This document shows, piece after piece, positions 1-6,741 of a stretch of 13,802 nt of DNA (its first letter is position 1; each line of letters opens with the position of its first letter). A program made the position numbers and the translations under genes. Below the pieces are notes generated by a model, which worked only from the letters and a program-made list of their open reading frames with translations, was not told the DNA's origin and made no database searches. The stretch is taken from positions 1-13,802 of the forward strand of contig JAUZFY010000138.1 in the NCBI GenBank assembly GCA_030840185.1, given 5' to 3'. This stretch comes from Microbacteriaceae bacterium. GTDB lineage: Bacteria > Actinomycetota > Actinomycetes > Actinomycetales > Microbacteriaceae.

Positions 1-53
1 GGCTGCAGTTCAGCCTACCGGACCGGCACCGTCTGGCATGCGCATCGTCTGGT

Positions 54-596
54 ATGAAGGGTGCCAAGGCAACGAGACTGGTCGCCGTCTCCGGCGACAT
101 CACCGCTGAGCACGTCGACGCCATCGTCAACGCCGCCAACAGTTCGCTGCTCGGCGGAGGTGGGGTGGATGGCGCGATCCATCGGGCTGGCGGCCCGGAG
201 ATTCTCAAGGCGTGCCGCGATCTTCGCCGCACGGCCTACCCCGACGGGCTCCCGACCGGAGAGGCGGCCTGGACGACGGCCGGCACTCTCGATGCCCGTT
301 GGGTCATCCACACCGTTGGCCCCGTGTTCAGCGCGAGGGTGGACCGCACCGATCAGCTTTCCTCCGCCTACCGGGAGTCGCTTCGGGTCGCGACCGAACT
401 CGGGGCGCGGAGCGTCGCGTTCCCCGCGATTTCCGCCGGCGTCTACGGCTGGCCGATGGAGGACGCCGCTCGGGTCGCGGTCGACGCGGTTCGCCGCTTC
501 CTCGCCGAGCCGTACTACGGTCCGGTCGAGCTCGTCCGTTTCGTTCTGTTCAGCCCGCACGCACTCGACGCCTTCCGCACCGCCATCGGCGAGTGA
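54..596 (+). CDS. Macrodomain protein, probable O-acetyl-ADP-ribose / ADP-ribose-ester hydrolase
   Basis: A 180-residue single macrodomain, about the usual length for stand-alone bacterial YmdB/MacroD-type proteins. Visible hallmarks are VSGDIT at residues 12-17 (Asp15 contacts adenine in this family), IVNAAN at 24-29, the glycine-rich loop GGGGVDGAIHRAGG at 34-47 that wraps the distal ribose and phosphate, and SAGVYGWP at 127-134 for the second phosphate loop. Family knowledge: such cytosolic enzymes deacetylate O-acetyl-ADP-ribose made by sirtuins or remove ADP-ribose from acidic side chains; which applies cannot be read here. ATG 54 is chosen because the fold begins immediately after it. 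The frame is open to the left edge of the window, so an upstream start cannot be excluded. No clear Shine-Dalgarno is seen. The next gene starts 71 bp downstream with its own putative promoter, so an operon is not required. Confidence 0.9.
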   Translation: MKGAKATRLVAVSGDITAEHVDAIVNAANSSLLGGGGVDGAIHRAGGPEILKACRDLRRTAYPDGLPTGEAAWTTAGTLDARWVIHTVGPVFSARVDRTDQLSSAYRESLRVATELGARSVAFPAISAGVYGWPMEDAARVAVDAVRRFLAEPYYGPVELVRFVLFSPHALDAFRTAIGE

Positions 597-655
597 TCCG
601 CGCCGCCACGCGCTAATCAGTGGCGCGCCCGGCGCGGTTGCAGGCTCTCGCGCGG

Positions 656-661
656 CAGAAT
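656..661 (+). promoter_or_regulatory. Putative -10 hexamer CAGAAT for the class IV aminotransferase-like gene
   Basis: CAGAAT lies exactly six bases (GGACCC) before the GTG at 668, so transcription would start at or next to the start codon, giving a leaderless mRNA. The same geometry recurs at five other starts in this window. No convincing -35 box is visible. Confidence 0.45.
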
Positions 662-667
662 GGACCC

Positions 668-1558
668 GTGCCAACAACCGCGCTTATCGTCCTTAACCAG
701 CCCTCCGCGGACGCCCCGCCGCACTCCCCGGGCGCCCCGGCCTTCGCCCGGCACGATCCGGCCAGCCCGCTGCTCAGCGCTCTCGATCTCGGAGCCACCC
801 GCGGCGACGGAATCTTCGAGACCATCAGCGTCGGCAACGGTCGACCGCAAGCGCTCGAACATCACCTTCGCCGGTTTGCCAGCTCGGCTGCCACCCTCGA
901 ACTGCCCGCCCCCGACGCCGACGCCTGGCGTTCCGCGATTCTCGCCGCGATCGACACCCTCGATCCGGCGGAGGAATCATCGGTGAAGACCGTGCTGACC
1001 AGGGGCATCGAGGGCGACGGTCGGCCGACCGGCTGGGTCTTCGCAGCCCACTCTCCCGACTTCTCGCGCGCTCGCGCGGAGGGCATCCGGGTCGTCACTC
1101 TTGACCGCGGCTATCGACATGATGTCGAACAGACATCGCCCTGGCTTCTCGCTGGGGCGAAGACGCTGAGTTACGCGGTGAATCGCTCGGTCGTGCGCGA
1201 GGCGAATCGCCGCGGGGCAGACGAGGTGATCTTCGTCTCGAGCGACGGCTTCGTTCTCGAGGGGCCATCCTCTAGCGTCGTCTTCCGAGTCGGCGATCGT
1301 CTGGTGACGCCTGGAACCGGACTCGGGATTCTGGACGGAACGACTCAGGCGAGCATTTTCCGCTACGCGGAGAGCATCGGACTCGAGACCGGATTCCAGC
1401 TGCTCACCCCCGAGGAACTGCGACTGGCGGATGCGGTGTGGCTGGTGTCGAGCGTTCGGCTCGCCGCCCCGGTGCGGGAACTCGACGGTGAGCCGATTGT
1501 CATCGACCACGAGCTCACCGCCGGAATCAACCGCCACCTACGCGCCCTCACCGAGTGA
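668..1558 (+). CDS. pabC: Fold-type IV PLP enzyme, probable 4-amino-4-deoxychorismate lyase
   Basis: Counted from GTG 668 this is 296 residues with the class IV aminotransferase/aminodeoxychorismate lyase layout. GDGIFET at 46-52 is the family N-terminal motif. LLAGAKTLSY (160-169) carries the Schiff-base lysine at Lys165. Glu198 in VLEGPSSS is the expected partner of the PLP ring nitrogen. GTT at 224-226 fits the phosphate-binding turn. Family role: PabC releases pyruvate from 4-amino-4-deoxychorismate to give p-aminobenzoate for folate, in the cytosol; D-amino acid and branched-chain aminotransferases share the fold. No pabA or pabB is in the window, so the exact substrate is inferred. A GTG at 620 is in frame but adds a non-conserved tail. 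GTG 668 is preferred because a -10-like CAGAAT sits six bases upstream. The stop overlaps the next start by four bases, suggesting co-translation. Confidence 0.8.
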   Translation: MPTTALIVLNQPSADAPPHSPGAPAFARHDPASPLLSALDLGATRGDGIFETISVGNGRPQALEHHLRRFASSAATLELPAPDADAWRSAILAAIDTLDPAEESSVKTVLTRGIEGDGRPTGWVFAAHSPDFSRARAEGIRVVTLDRGYRHDVEQTSPWLLAGAKTLSYAVNRSVVREANRRGADEVIFVSSDGFVLEGPSSSVVFRVGDRLVTPGTGLGILDGTTQASIFRYAESIGLETGFQLLTPEELRLADAVWLVSSVRLAAPVRELDGEPIVIDHELTAGINRHLRALTE

Positions 1559-2160
1559 ACTCCGTGGAAATTCCCTCCCTCATCGCGCCGCCAACTGCGC
1601 TCAGCGCGCTGGCACTGGAAGTTGCCGAGCGGTACTGCACCCCGGCGCTCCTCAACCACAGCATCCGTTCGTACGCCTGGGCGGTGGACTACGCGCACCG
1701 TCACGGCATCAACTTCGACGACGAACTGCTTTACGTCGCGGCGCTGCTCCACGATTGCGGCCTCGCCCCGGCATTCGACAACCACACGATGTCCTTCGAG
1801 GAGGCGGGTGGGCACCTCGCCTGGGTGTTCGGCGCCGCCGCCGGATGGGAGCCCGCCCGTCGCGTCCGCGTCAGCGAGATCATAGTCCGGCACATGTGGA
1901 ATGAGGTCGATCCCGCCGTCGACGCCGAGGGCCATCTGTTGGAGGTGGCGACATCCCTTGACATCTCCGGCAGCAATCTGGATGACTGGGCGCCGGAATT
2001 CCGGACGCGGGTTCTTGACCTTTTGCCTCGATTAGATCTGAGAAACGAGTTCGTTTCGTGCTTCCAGGACCAGAGCCGTCGCAAGCCTGCCAGCGCTGCG
2101 GCCGGCGCCATCCGGAGCGGTATCGCCGCGCGAATGGCCGCCAATCGCCTCGACGACTGA
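1555..2160 (+). CDS. HD-domain metal-dependent hydrolase, cyanamide hydratase-like
   Basis: A 201-residue protein with one HD fold. Visible candidate metal ligands are His35 (NHSIRSY), His66-Asp67 (LLHDCG), and later His113 and Asp136 (SLDISG). NHSIRSYAWA followed by ELLYVAALLHDCGL resembles the HD subfamily that includes fungal cyanamide hydratase. That is resemblance only, and the natural substrate of bacterial members is generally unknown. The start is GTG 1555, overlapping the TGA of the PLP enzyme gene (1556-1558); a GTG at 1564 is an alternative. The overlap implies translational coupling with the pabC-like gene, but a functional link between them is speculation. The C-terminal 30 residues are Ala/Arg-rich and probably disordered. 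Tandem in-frame stops follow the gene. Confidence 0.8.
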   Translation: MNSVEIPSLIAPPTALSALALEVAERYCTPALLNHSIRSYAWAVDYAHRHGINFDDELLYVAALLHDCGLAPAFDNHTMSFEEAGGHLAWVFGAAAGWEPARRVRVSEIIVRHMWNEVDPAVDAEGHLLEVATSLDISGSNLDDWAPEFRTRVLDLLPRLDLRNEFVSCFQDQSRRKPASAAAGAIRSGIAARMAANRLDD

Positions 2161-2163
2161 ACC

Positions 2164-2206
2164 GCGCTGAATCACTAAACGGCGCTGAATCACTAAACGG
2201 CGCTGA
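2164..2206 (+). repeat. 18-bp tandem repeat, two full copies plus a 7-bp partial
   Basis: GCGCTGAATCACTAAACG occurs at 2164-2181 and 2182-2199, identical, and a third partial copy GCGCTGA is at 2200-2206. Because 18 is a multiple of three, each copy carries a TAA in frame with the upstream HD gene (2176-2178 and 2194-2196), behind its own TGA at 2158-2160. The final partial copy forms the left arm of the hairpin at 2199-2220. Confidence 0.9.
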
Positions 2207-2220
2207 GTCGCCCCAGCGCC
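2199..2220. terminator. Probable bidirectional terminator hairpin between convergent genes
   Basis: GGCGCTG (2199-2205) and CAGCGCC (2214-2220) are perfect inverted arms of 7 bp with an 8-base loop. It sits between the HD gene stop (2160) and the stop of the convergent small gene (2227), which is where a shared terminator would be expected. No T-run follows on either strand, so intrinsic termination in the classical E. coli sense is not certain; actinobacterial terminators often lack U-tracts. Confidence 0.5.
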
Positions 2221-2226
2221 GATCTG

Positions 2227-2634
2227 CTATAGGACCGCCGAGCGCACGAGCGCGAGGAGGGCCATCGCGTAGGCGTCCGCCGCGTCAGTGGCCTCGACCG
2301 TTTGAGGCTCGCCGTGCACCCGGAAGGCGACGGAGAATCCGCTGTCGGTTTGGGTCAGGCCCCGGAACGTGCCACCGAGCAGCTCACGCAGCTGATTCTC
2401 GTGCGGAAGCCACAATGCATCCTCGATGGCCACCGAATCAAGGGCCCACTCGGTCGTGCCGTTGAAGCCGAGGATGGTGCCGGTCTCGAATTCGTGGGAC
2501 TCGATCGTCATGTTGCTGACGACGAACACTTCCCCGTCGAATCCCTCGCGGTTGATGACGAAAGAGTCGCCGGAAACGGGACGCCAGCGCACCCCCGAAT
2601 CCCGCAGTTGCGCGGCAATGTCCGGTGAGATCAT
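2227..2634 (-). CDS. Small cytosolic protein of unknown function
   Basis: The 135-residue product starts MISPDIAAQLRDSGVRW and has no signal peptide, membrane segment or recognisable catalytic motif. It is acidic, with alternating beta-like stretches (FVINREGFDGEVFVVSNM, GFSVAFRV) and an Ala-rich C-terminal helix (DAADAYAMALLALVRSAV). I do not assign a function. Compact proteins of this kind occur in Microbacteriaceae, and I recall some being labelled pilus assembly CpaE, but nothing here (no P-loop or receiver domain) supports that label. ATG 2634 is chosen over an in-frame GTG at 2676 because a -10-like CATAAT (2646-2641) lies six bases upstream, which would place the upstream GTG outside the transcript. 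It is convergent with the HD gene and divergent from maltokinase. Confidence 0.75.
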   Translation of the reverse strand: MISPDIAAQLRDSGVRWRPVSGDSFVINREGFDGEVFVVSNMTIESHEFETGTILGFNGTTEWALDSVAIEDALWLPHENQLRELLGGTFRGLTQTDSGFSVAFRVHGEPQTVEATDAADAYAMALLALVRSAVL

Positions 2635-2640
2635 GGGGCC

Positions 2641-2646
2641 ATTATG
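2641..2646 (-). promoter_or_regulatory. Putative -10 hexamer CATAAT for the small unknown gene
   Basis: Read on the minus strand, CATAAT is followed by six bases (GGCCCC) and then ATG 2634-2632. This is the leaderless geometry seen at five other starts. No strong -35 box is visible. Confidence 0.5.
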
Positions 2647-2762
2647 CCTGCGGCCGGTGAAAATCGGCTCCGGCACCTGCGCCCGACGGGCTCGACCTGT
2701 GCGCCTGATGGGAAATGGGCCGACGCGCTGTCAAGGGGTGTCTCGCTTTGTCCGCCGTCTCG

Positions 2763-2768
2763 TATGGT
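2763..2768 (+). promoter_or_regulatory. Possible -10 hexamer TATGGT upstream of maltokinase
   Basis: TATGGT fits the actinobacterial TANNNT -10 pattern. It would give a 5' leader of roughly 45 bases, which includes GATCAAAGATC and the Shine-Dalgarno before the start. No -35 box at normal spacing is visible, so this is tentative. Confidence 0.25.
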
Positions 2769-2821
2769 GATCAAAGATCCCCTTTTTCGCGGCGTCAGCG
2801 TCGTTCACCAACGGAGGTACC

Positions 2822-4231
2822 GTGACCGGCGTTCCCGAGTACCTCGAGTCTTGGCTCGTCGGTCAACGCTGGTTCGGAGGCAAGCGTCGGGCGCCGAAGT
2901 TGGAAGTGATCGGCGGGTTCGGTCTTGTCGACCCAACGGGGGCCGCCGTCATCCGGGTGTACTTCGTGCTCGACCACGCCGAGTACCCGCTGCTCTACCA
3001 GGTTCCGCTGACCGAGCGTCGCGACCCTCTGCGCGGAGCCGAGCACGCCCTCGTCGCCAAGACTGAAGCCGTCGACGGCACCCGCTACGTCTACGACGGC
3101 CCCCACGACCCGGCGTTCGCCGAAGCGCTGCTGCGACTGATCCTGGACGACGGGGTCGCTCACGAGACCGACGGGCCGTCGGGCGACAACAGCGGCGGGA
3201 TCGTGGTCGCCGGCGGTCGCCACACGCCGGGGGCCGAGGCCGTGTCCATCCGTTCCTCCCGGGTTCTGGGCGGTGAGCAGTCCAATACCTCGATCGTCTA
3301 CGAGACGGTCGGGCGGGACGGCCAGCCATCGACCCCGCTGATCTGCAAACTCTTCCGGGCACTGCACGACGGGGAGAATCCGGATGTCGTGCTCACCGAG
3401 GTGCTTGGCAGCTCCGGCTCGCGGGTCGCCCCGCAGCCAATCGGACACGTCAGCGGACAGTGGCGGGACTCCGGAACGTCCAGCGGGGTCGCCCGGGGGC
3501 ATCTCGCGTTCGCTCAGGAATTCCTTCCGGGAGTGGAGGACGCGTGGAAGGTAGCGATTCGCGCCGTCGAGCGCGGCGAGGACTTCACCGAACGGGCCCA
3601 CGCTCTGGGAGCGACAACCGCCGAAATGCACGGGACTCTCGCTGCCGCGCTCCCGAGCCGGCCGACGACGCCGTCGGACATCGCGGCCATTATCGACAGC
3701 ATGCGGAGCCGCTTCGAGATCGCCGCACGGGAGGTCCCGTCGCTCGCTGGGTATCGAGCGGCTCTTGATGACGCATACGAGCGAGCGGCCGCGAGTTCGT
3801 GGCCGGCACTGCAGCGAATTCACGGCGATTTTCACCTCGGCCAGGTGCTGTCTGTGCCGCACCGCGGCTGGGTTGTGCTCGACTTCGAGGGTGAGCCGCT
3901 GCGGCCGATGAGGGAACGATCGCTTGCGGACATCCCGCTTCGAGACGTAGCCGGCATGCTTCGGTCATTCGACTACGCCGTCGGTTCCGTGGAACTCTCT
4001 CGCCCCGGGCGGGCGGCGGACACCTGGGCTTTGCCCTGCCGACGTGCCTTCCTCGACGGCTATATTGAACGGTCCGGGCGTGACCTACGCGAGCACGGCG
4101 CGGTTCTTGACGCCTTCGAGATCGACAAGGCGCTGTATGAGGCCGTGTACGAGGCGCGTAATCGCCCCGGCTGGCTCGCCATCCCGATGGGTGCGATCAG
4201 TCGGCTGCTCGAACACGCCGCCCTCGCCTGA
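2822..4231 (+). CDS. mak: Maltokinase (ATP:maltose 1-phosphotransferase)
   Basis: At 469 residues this is close to mycobacterial Mak (about 455). Visible features are the N-terminal cap WLVGQRWFGGKRR (11-23), the nucleotide-binding GEQSNTS (151-157), Lys176 in LICKLFR, the catalytic HGDFHLGQ (334-341, Asp336), the metal-binding DFEGEP (354-359), and DVAGMLRSFDYA (375-386). This aminoglycoside-phosphotransferase-like fold with DFEGEP is typical of maltokinases (also called Pep2). Known role: phosphorylates maltose, supplied by trehalose synthase TreS, to maltose 1-phosphate for GlgE-driven alpha-glucan synthesis in the cytosol. The start is GTG 2822 with GGAGG at 2813-2817, four bases upstream. 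The usual partners treS, glgE and glgB are absent from the window. It converges with the helicase gene, leaving only 15 bp between the stops. Confidence 0.9.
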   Translation: MTGVPEYLESWLVGQRWFGGKRRAPKLEVIGGFGLVDPTGAAVIRVYFVLDHAEYPLLYQVPLTERRDPLRGAEHALVAKTEAVDGTRYVYDGPHDPAFAEALLRLILDDGVAHETDGPSGDNSGGIVVAGGRHTPGAEAVSIRSSRVLGGEQSNTSIVYETVGRDGQPSTPLICKLFRALHDGENPDVVLTEVLGSSGSRVAPQPIGHVSGQWRDSGTSSGVARGHLAFAQEFLPGVEDAWKVAIRAVERGEDFTERAHALGATTAEMHGTLAAALPSRPTTPSDIAAIIDSMRSRFEIAAREVPSLAGYRAALDDAYERAAASSWPALQRIHGDFHLGQVLSVPHRGWVVLDFEGEPLRPMRERSLADIPLRDVAGMLRSFDYAVGSVELSRPGRAADTWALPCRRAFLDGYIERSGRDLREHGAVLDAFEIDKALYEAVYEARNRPGWLAIPMGAISRLLEHAALA

Positions 4232-4246
4232 GCGCCGAGTGCGACC

Positions 4247-6436
4247 CTAGCTCGCCCGGTTGATGGCATCCTCCAGCAGCTGAACAAGGGCGTCGAGCTG
4301 CACGCTGGATTCCGAGATCACCTCGGTGTCGTCGCCGTCGAGTGCCCGTGCGGCCAGACCGGCCTTGCTGTCGATGAGCTCGGCGATCTTCGCGTCGATG
4401 GTCTGCGAGGCGATGATGCGCCACGCCGTGACCGGCTCGGCCTGCCCGATGCGGTGCACACGGTCGATCGCCTGAGTCTGCTCGGCGCTCGTCCAGCTGA
4501 GTTCGGCGAGCACGACGTTGGAGGCCGCCTGCAGGTTGAGTCCGACGCCGGCCGCGGTAAGGGATGCCACGACAACCGAGACCTCCGGGTCGTTGTTGAA
4601 CGCGTCGACCTGCTTCTGCCGGAAGGCGGCAGTCTGGTCACCGCGGATCGACACCGTCGTAAGTCCGCGCCGGGCTAGCGTCTCCTCCGCGATGTCCATG
4701 ACATCGATGTGCTTGGCGAAAAACACGACCTTGCCGACGGAGCGAGCGAGTTGGGCGGTGTAGTCCGCGGCGAGCACCGCCTTCGCCTGACCGATCTTGC
4801 GGACCATGGTGAACACGTTCTCGCCGGTCTTCGCCGCCTTCGATTCCTCCAGCTCCGCCCGCGCCACCATTCGCACGAGTTCGGGATGCGGAACGTCCGC
4901 GGTCTCGGCGCGCGAGTTGAGCAAGGCCCGGTAACGTCCGAGGAGACGAAGCCCGAGGTCATGCTCGGCCTGACGGATCGAACGTCCGAGGTCGTCATCC
5001 AGCTCGACCGGAAGGTCGGCGATGCGCTTGGACGGCAGGTCTGAGGCAACGTCGATCTTCTTGCGCCGCACGATGCCCATGTCGATGACGGTCTGCCGCG
5101 CCTCGGCGAAGAAGCCGAAGTCGGCTGGCGTGAGGCCGTTCTCCTCGAGCTCTTCCATGAGTTTCGCGGTTGGCTTCTCCCCGTCGATCCAGCCGAGGAA
5201 CTGCCAGATCGCCCGGAAATCCTCGATGGTGTTGATAAGCGGCGTTCCGGTAAGCGCGATCATCAGTGCGTTGCGCGAGCGTGCGCGAATGCTCTGCGCG
5301 AGGGCTAGCACATTCTTCGACCGTTGGGAGTCCCGATTCTTGATGAAGTGCGCCTCGTCGACAACCATGCCCTTGAACCCGAGGGTGCCGAGCCATCCCA
5401 TGTGGCGGTCGAGCACGTCGTAGTTGACGATTACAACGTCGGCGAATGCGTCGAGGTTCTCCCCGGAACCGTGGATGACCGTTGCCGTCTTGTTCGGAGT
5501 CCACAGTTCCACCTCCCGCGCCCAGTTCATTTTCACGACGTTCGGCACGACGACGAGCAGCGGGTACGAGCCCGAGACCTGCGCGGCCAATAGCGCTTGC
5601 GCCGTCTTGCCCAGTCCCGGTTCGTCGGCGAGCAGATAGCTTCGGTGCCCCTCTCGGGCGCTGGCCACGAACTCGGCCTGATGGTGGAACAACTCGAGAC
5701 CCGGCGGAACACGCAGGTCAGCCGGGGCGGGCTCGGGGAGTTGCATGCTCGCGACCTGGCCGCCCGACCCGTACTCGAACGCACGGAAGAGCGGTTCGAG
5801 CAGCTCCCAGTTGGCCAGACGGTGTGTCACCGGCTTCGCCTTCACGGGCTGACTGAAGTCAGGCGCGAGGAACGGATTGGAGAGCTGCCTCGCGATCACC
5901 GATTGCGGGATGACCTGCCGTTCCGCCGCGGCCGCGACCGGTTCCGGCTCCCTGACAATGATGAGCTCGTCGGGCGAGAGTTCCGTCCCCGCGGCGATGA
6001 GCATGTCTCGGCGGAGCGTACGAGCCGCATCGGTCACCGCCGTCTCCTCGGCAAGCAACTGGATGAGAGACGTGTCTCGAGCGGCGGTCTTGGCGAGAAT
6101 GGTCGCCACGCCGTCGAGTCGCTTGAGCAGCTCGGTCCGTTCCGAGTCGGTGAGCTCGGTGTCGGCCTTCGCCCGTGCGCGCTCCTCCCGCATCAGAAGA
6201 GCAATCACCTGGAATTTTGTGCGGTTTGACGGGCCAACCTTGCCACGCTCGGCCGCCCCCTCCACCTCGCGCACGGCGCGGGCGAGCACAGGAATGACGC
6301 CGACGTCATCCGGCCCGCGCGAGCGCCGCTGCTGCGATCTCTGCTGAGGCGCCTTGCGCGTCGACTGCTTGCGCTGATTCGACTTGCTACCTGCTGGCGA
6401 GTTCTGGGCTGACTGCCCCTGGCCGGACCGAGCCAT
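4247..6436 (-). CDS. SNF2-family DEAH ATPase (stand-alone helicase-like translocase)
   Basis: The 729-residue product has both RecA-like lobes of the Snf2/SWI2 group. Motifs in order are FHHQ (250-253), Walker A DEPGLGKT (271-278), LLVVVPNVVKMNW (293-305), DEAH (360-363), LTGTPLINT (395-403), VVFFAKH (570-576), VASLTAAGVGLNLQAAS (623-639), and QAIDRVHRIGQ (655-665, arginine finger). The first about 45 residues are Gln/Lys/Arg/Ser-rich and probably a disordered nucleic-acid-binding tail. Residues 50-240 are a helical region without a recognised domain. Family knowledge: such ATPases move on double-stranded DNA and remodel protein-DNA complexes; the partner is unknown. ATG 6436 is chosen over an in-frame GTG at 6460 because AGGAG lies five bases before it. 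No methylase, nuclease or other defence gene is adjacent, so a defence role is not supported. Confidence 0.9.
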   Translation of the reverse strand: MARSGQGQSAQNSPAGSKSNQRKQSTRKAPQQRSQQRRSRGPDDVGVIPVLARAVREVEGAAERGKVGPSNRTKFQVIALLMREERARAKADTELTDSERTELLKRLDGVATILAKTAARDTSLIQLLAEETAVTDAARTLRRDMLIAAGTELSPDELIIVREPEPVAAAAERQVIPQSVIARQLSNPFLAPDFSQPVKAKPVTHRLANWELLEPLFRAFEYGSGGQVASMQLPEPAPADLRVPPGLELFHHQAEFVASAREGHRSYLLADEPGLGKTAQALLAAQVSGSYPLLVVVPNVVKMNWAREVELWTPNKTATVIHGSGENLDAFADVVIVNYDVLDRHMGWLGTLGFKGMVVDEAHFIKNRDSQRSKNVLALAQSIRARSRNALMIALTGTPLINTIEDFRAIWQFLGWIDGEKPTAKLMEELEENGLTPADFGFFAEARQTVIDMGIVRRKKIDVASDLPSKRIADLPVELDDDLGRSIRQAEHDLGLRLLGRYRALLNSRAETADVPHPELVRMVARAELEESKAAKTGENVFTMVRKIGQAKAVLAADYTAQLARSVGKVVFFAKHIDVMDIAEETLARRGLTTVSIRGDQTAAFRQKQVDAFNNDPEVSVVVASLTAAGVGLNLQAASNVVLAELSWTSAEQTQAIDRVHRIGQAEPVTAWRIIASQTIDAKIAELIDSKAGLAARALDGDDTEVISESSVQLDALVQLLEDAINRAS

Positions 6437-6518
6437 GGTTCTCCTGCATCTATGGAGCACTGCGCCTGATGGACACTGTGCCGTGCCGACCGCGTCCCTC
6501 GAACTGAGGAGCCGGTGA

Positions 6519-6538
6519 CCATGACTGGCTGGTCATGG
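6519..6538. promoter_or_regulatory. Inverted repeat, possible operator
   Basis: CCATGAC (6519-6525) and GTCATGG (6532-6538) are perfect inverted arms around a 6-base spacer, giving a 20-bp dyad typical in size of a dimeric regulator site. It lies about 80 bp upstream of the SNF2 start. No regulator is encoded nearby, so its function is inferred from symmetry alone. Confidence 0.35.
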
Positions 6539-6566
6539 ACCTGACGGCCAATCCTGAATCGAGCAG

Positions 6567-6585
6567 CTCGGTACCGAGAATTCTC
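6567..6585. repeat. Two overlapping perfect palindromes
   Basis: CTCGGTACCGAG (6567-6578, 12 bp) and GAGAATTCTC (6576-6585, 10 bp) are each perfectly self-complementary and share GAG. Only one could form a cruciform or hairpin at a time. The location between two divergent genes fits an operator. Confidence 0.6.
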
Positions 6586-6700
6586 AAGTACCGCAGGTCG
6601 AGACGATGAACGGGTTGGACGGGTGCTGAGACCAGTTTAGGTCAGATCCGGGAACTTCCGCACCGCAAACTCGTGCCAAACGGAGACGGATCGCCGCAGT

Positions 6701-6727
6701 TTGTTCACCCCACGGCCAGCTTAGGGT
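6701..6727 (+). promoter_or_regulatory. Candidate promoter for the phosphodiesterase gene
   Basis: TTGTTC (6701-6706) and TAGGGT (6722-6727) resemble -35 and -10 boxes, separated by 15 bp, slightly short of the ideal 17. TAGGGT fits TANNNT. Transcription would start near 6734, leaving a very short leader before ATG 6742. Confidence 0.35.
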
Positions 6728-6741
6728 GATGGGATTGACCC

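Larger units (their letters stand above)
6437..6741. other. 305-bp divergent intergenic region
   Basis: This separates the divergent SNF2 gene (start 6436) from the phosphodiesterase gene (start 6742). It holds the helicase Shine-Dalgarno, a 7-bp dyad (6519-6538), two overlapping perfect palindromes (6567-6585) and a candidate promoter for the phosphodiesterase gene (6701-6727). A 61-codon minus-strand frame at 6584-6769 crosses it, but it lacks a Shine-Dalgarno, resembles nothing I know and overlaps the phosphodiesterase start, so I do not call it a gene. I see no tRNA or other RNA. Confidence 0.7.

Noticed and set aside
604-625. Hairpin CGCCAC/GTGGCG after the macrodomain gene as a terminator
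   Set aside because: The stem is only 6 bp with a 10-base loop and no T-run, which is easily found by chance at this GC content.
15-677. Long minus-strand open frame opposite the macrodomain gene
   Set aside because: It is antisense to a gene with clear family motifs. Its protein is Arg/Gly/Ala-rich with no motif, as expected of a GC-bias shadow.
2164-2206. CRISPR-like repeat
   Set aside because: The repeats are directly abutting with no spacers, only two full copies, and no cas genes are present.
2795-3862. 355-codon minus-strand open frame opposite maltokinase
   Set aside because: It is long but lies fully against a well-supported kinase gene, has no recognisable domain and no Shine-Dalgarno. 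High GC produces such shadows.
4247-6436. Part of a DISARM- or Dpd-like defence system
   Set aside because: An SNF2 ATPase alone is not enough. No methyltransferase, PLD nuclease, DUF1998 or other system partner lies within several kb on either side.
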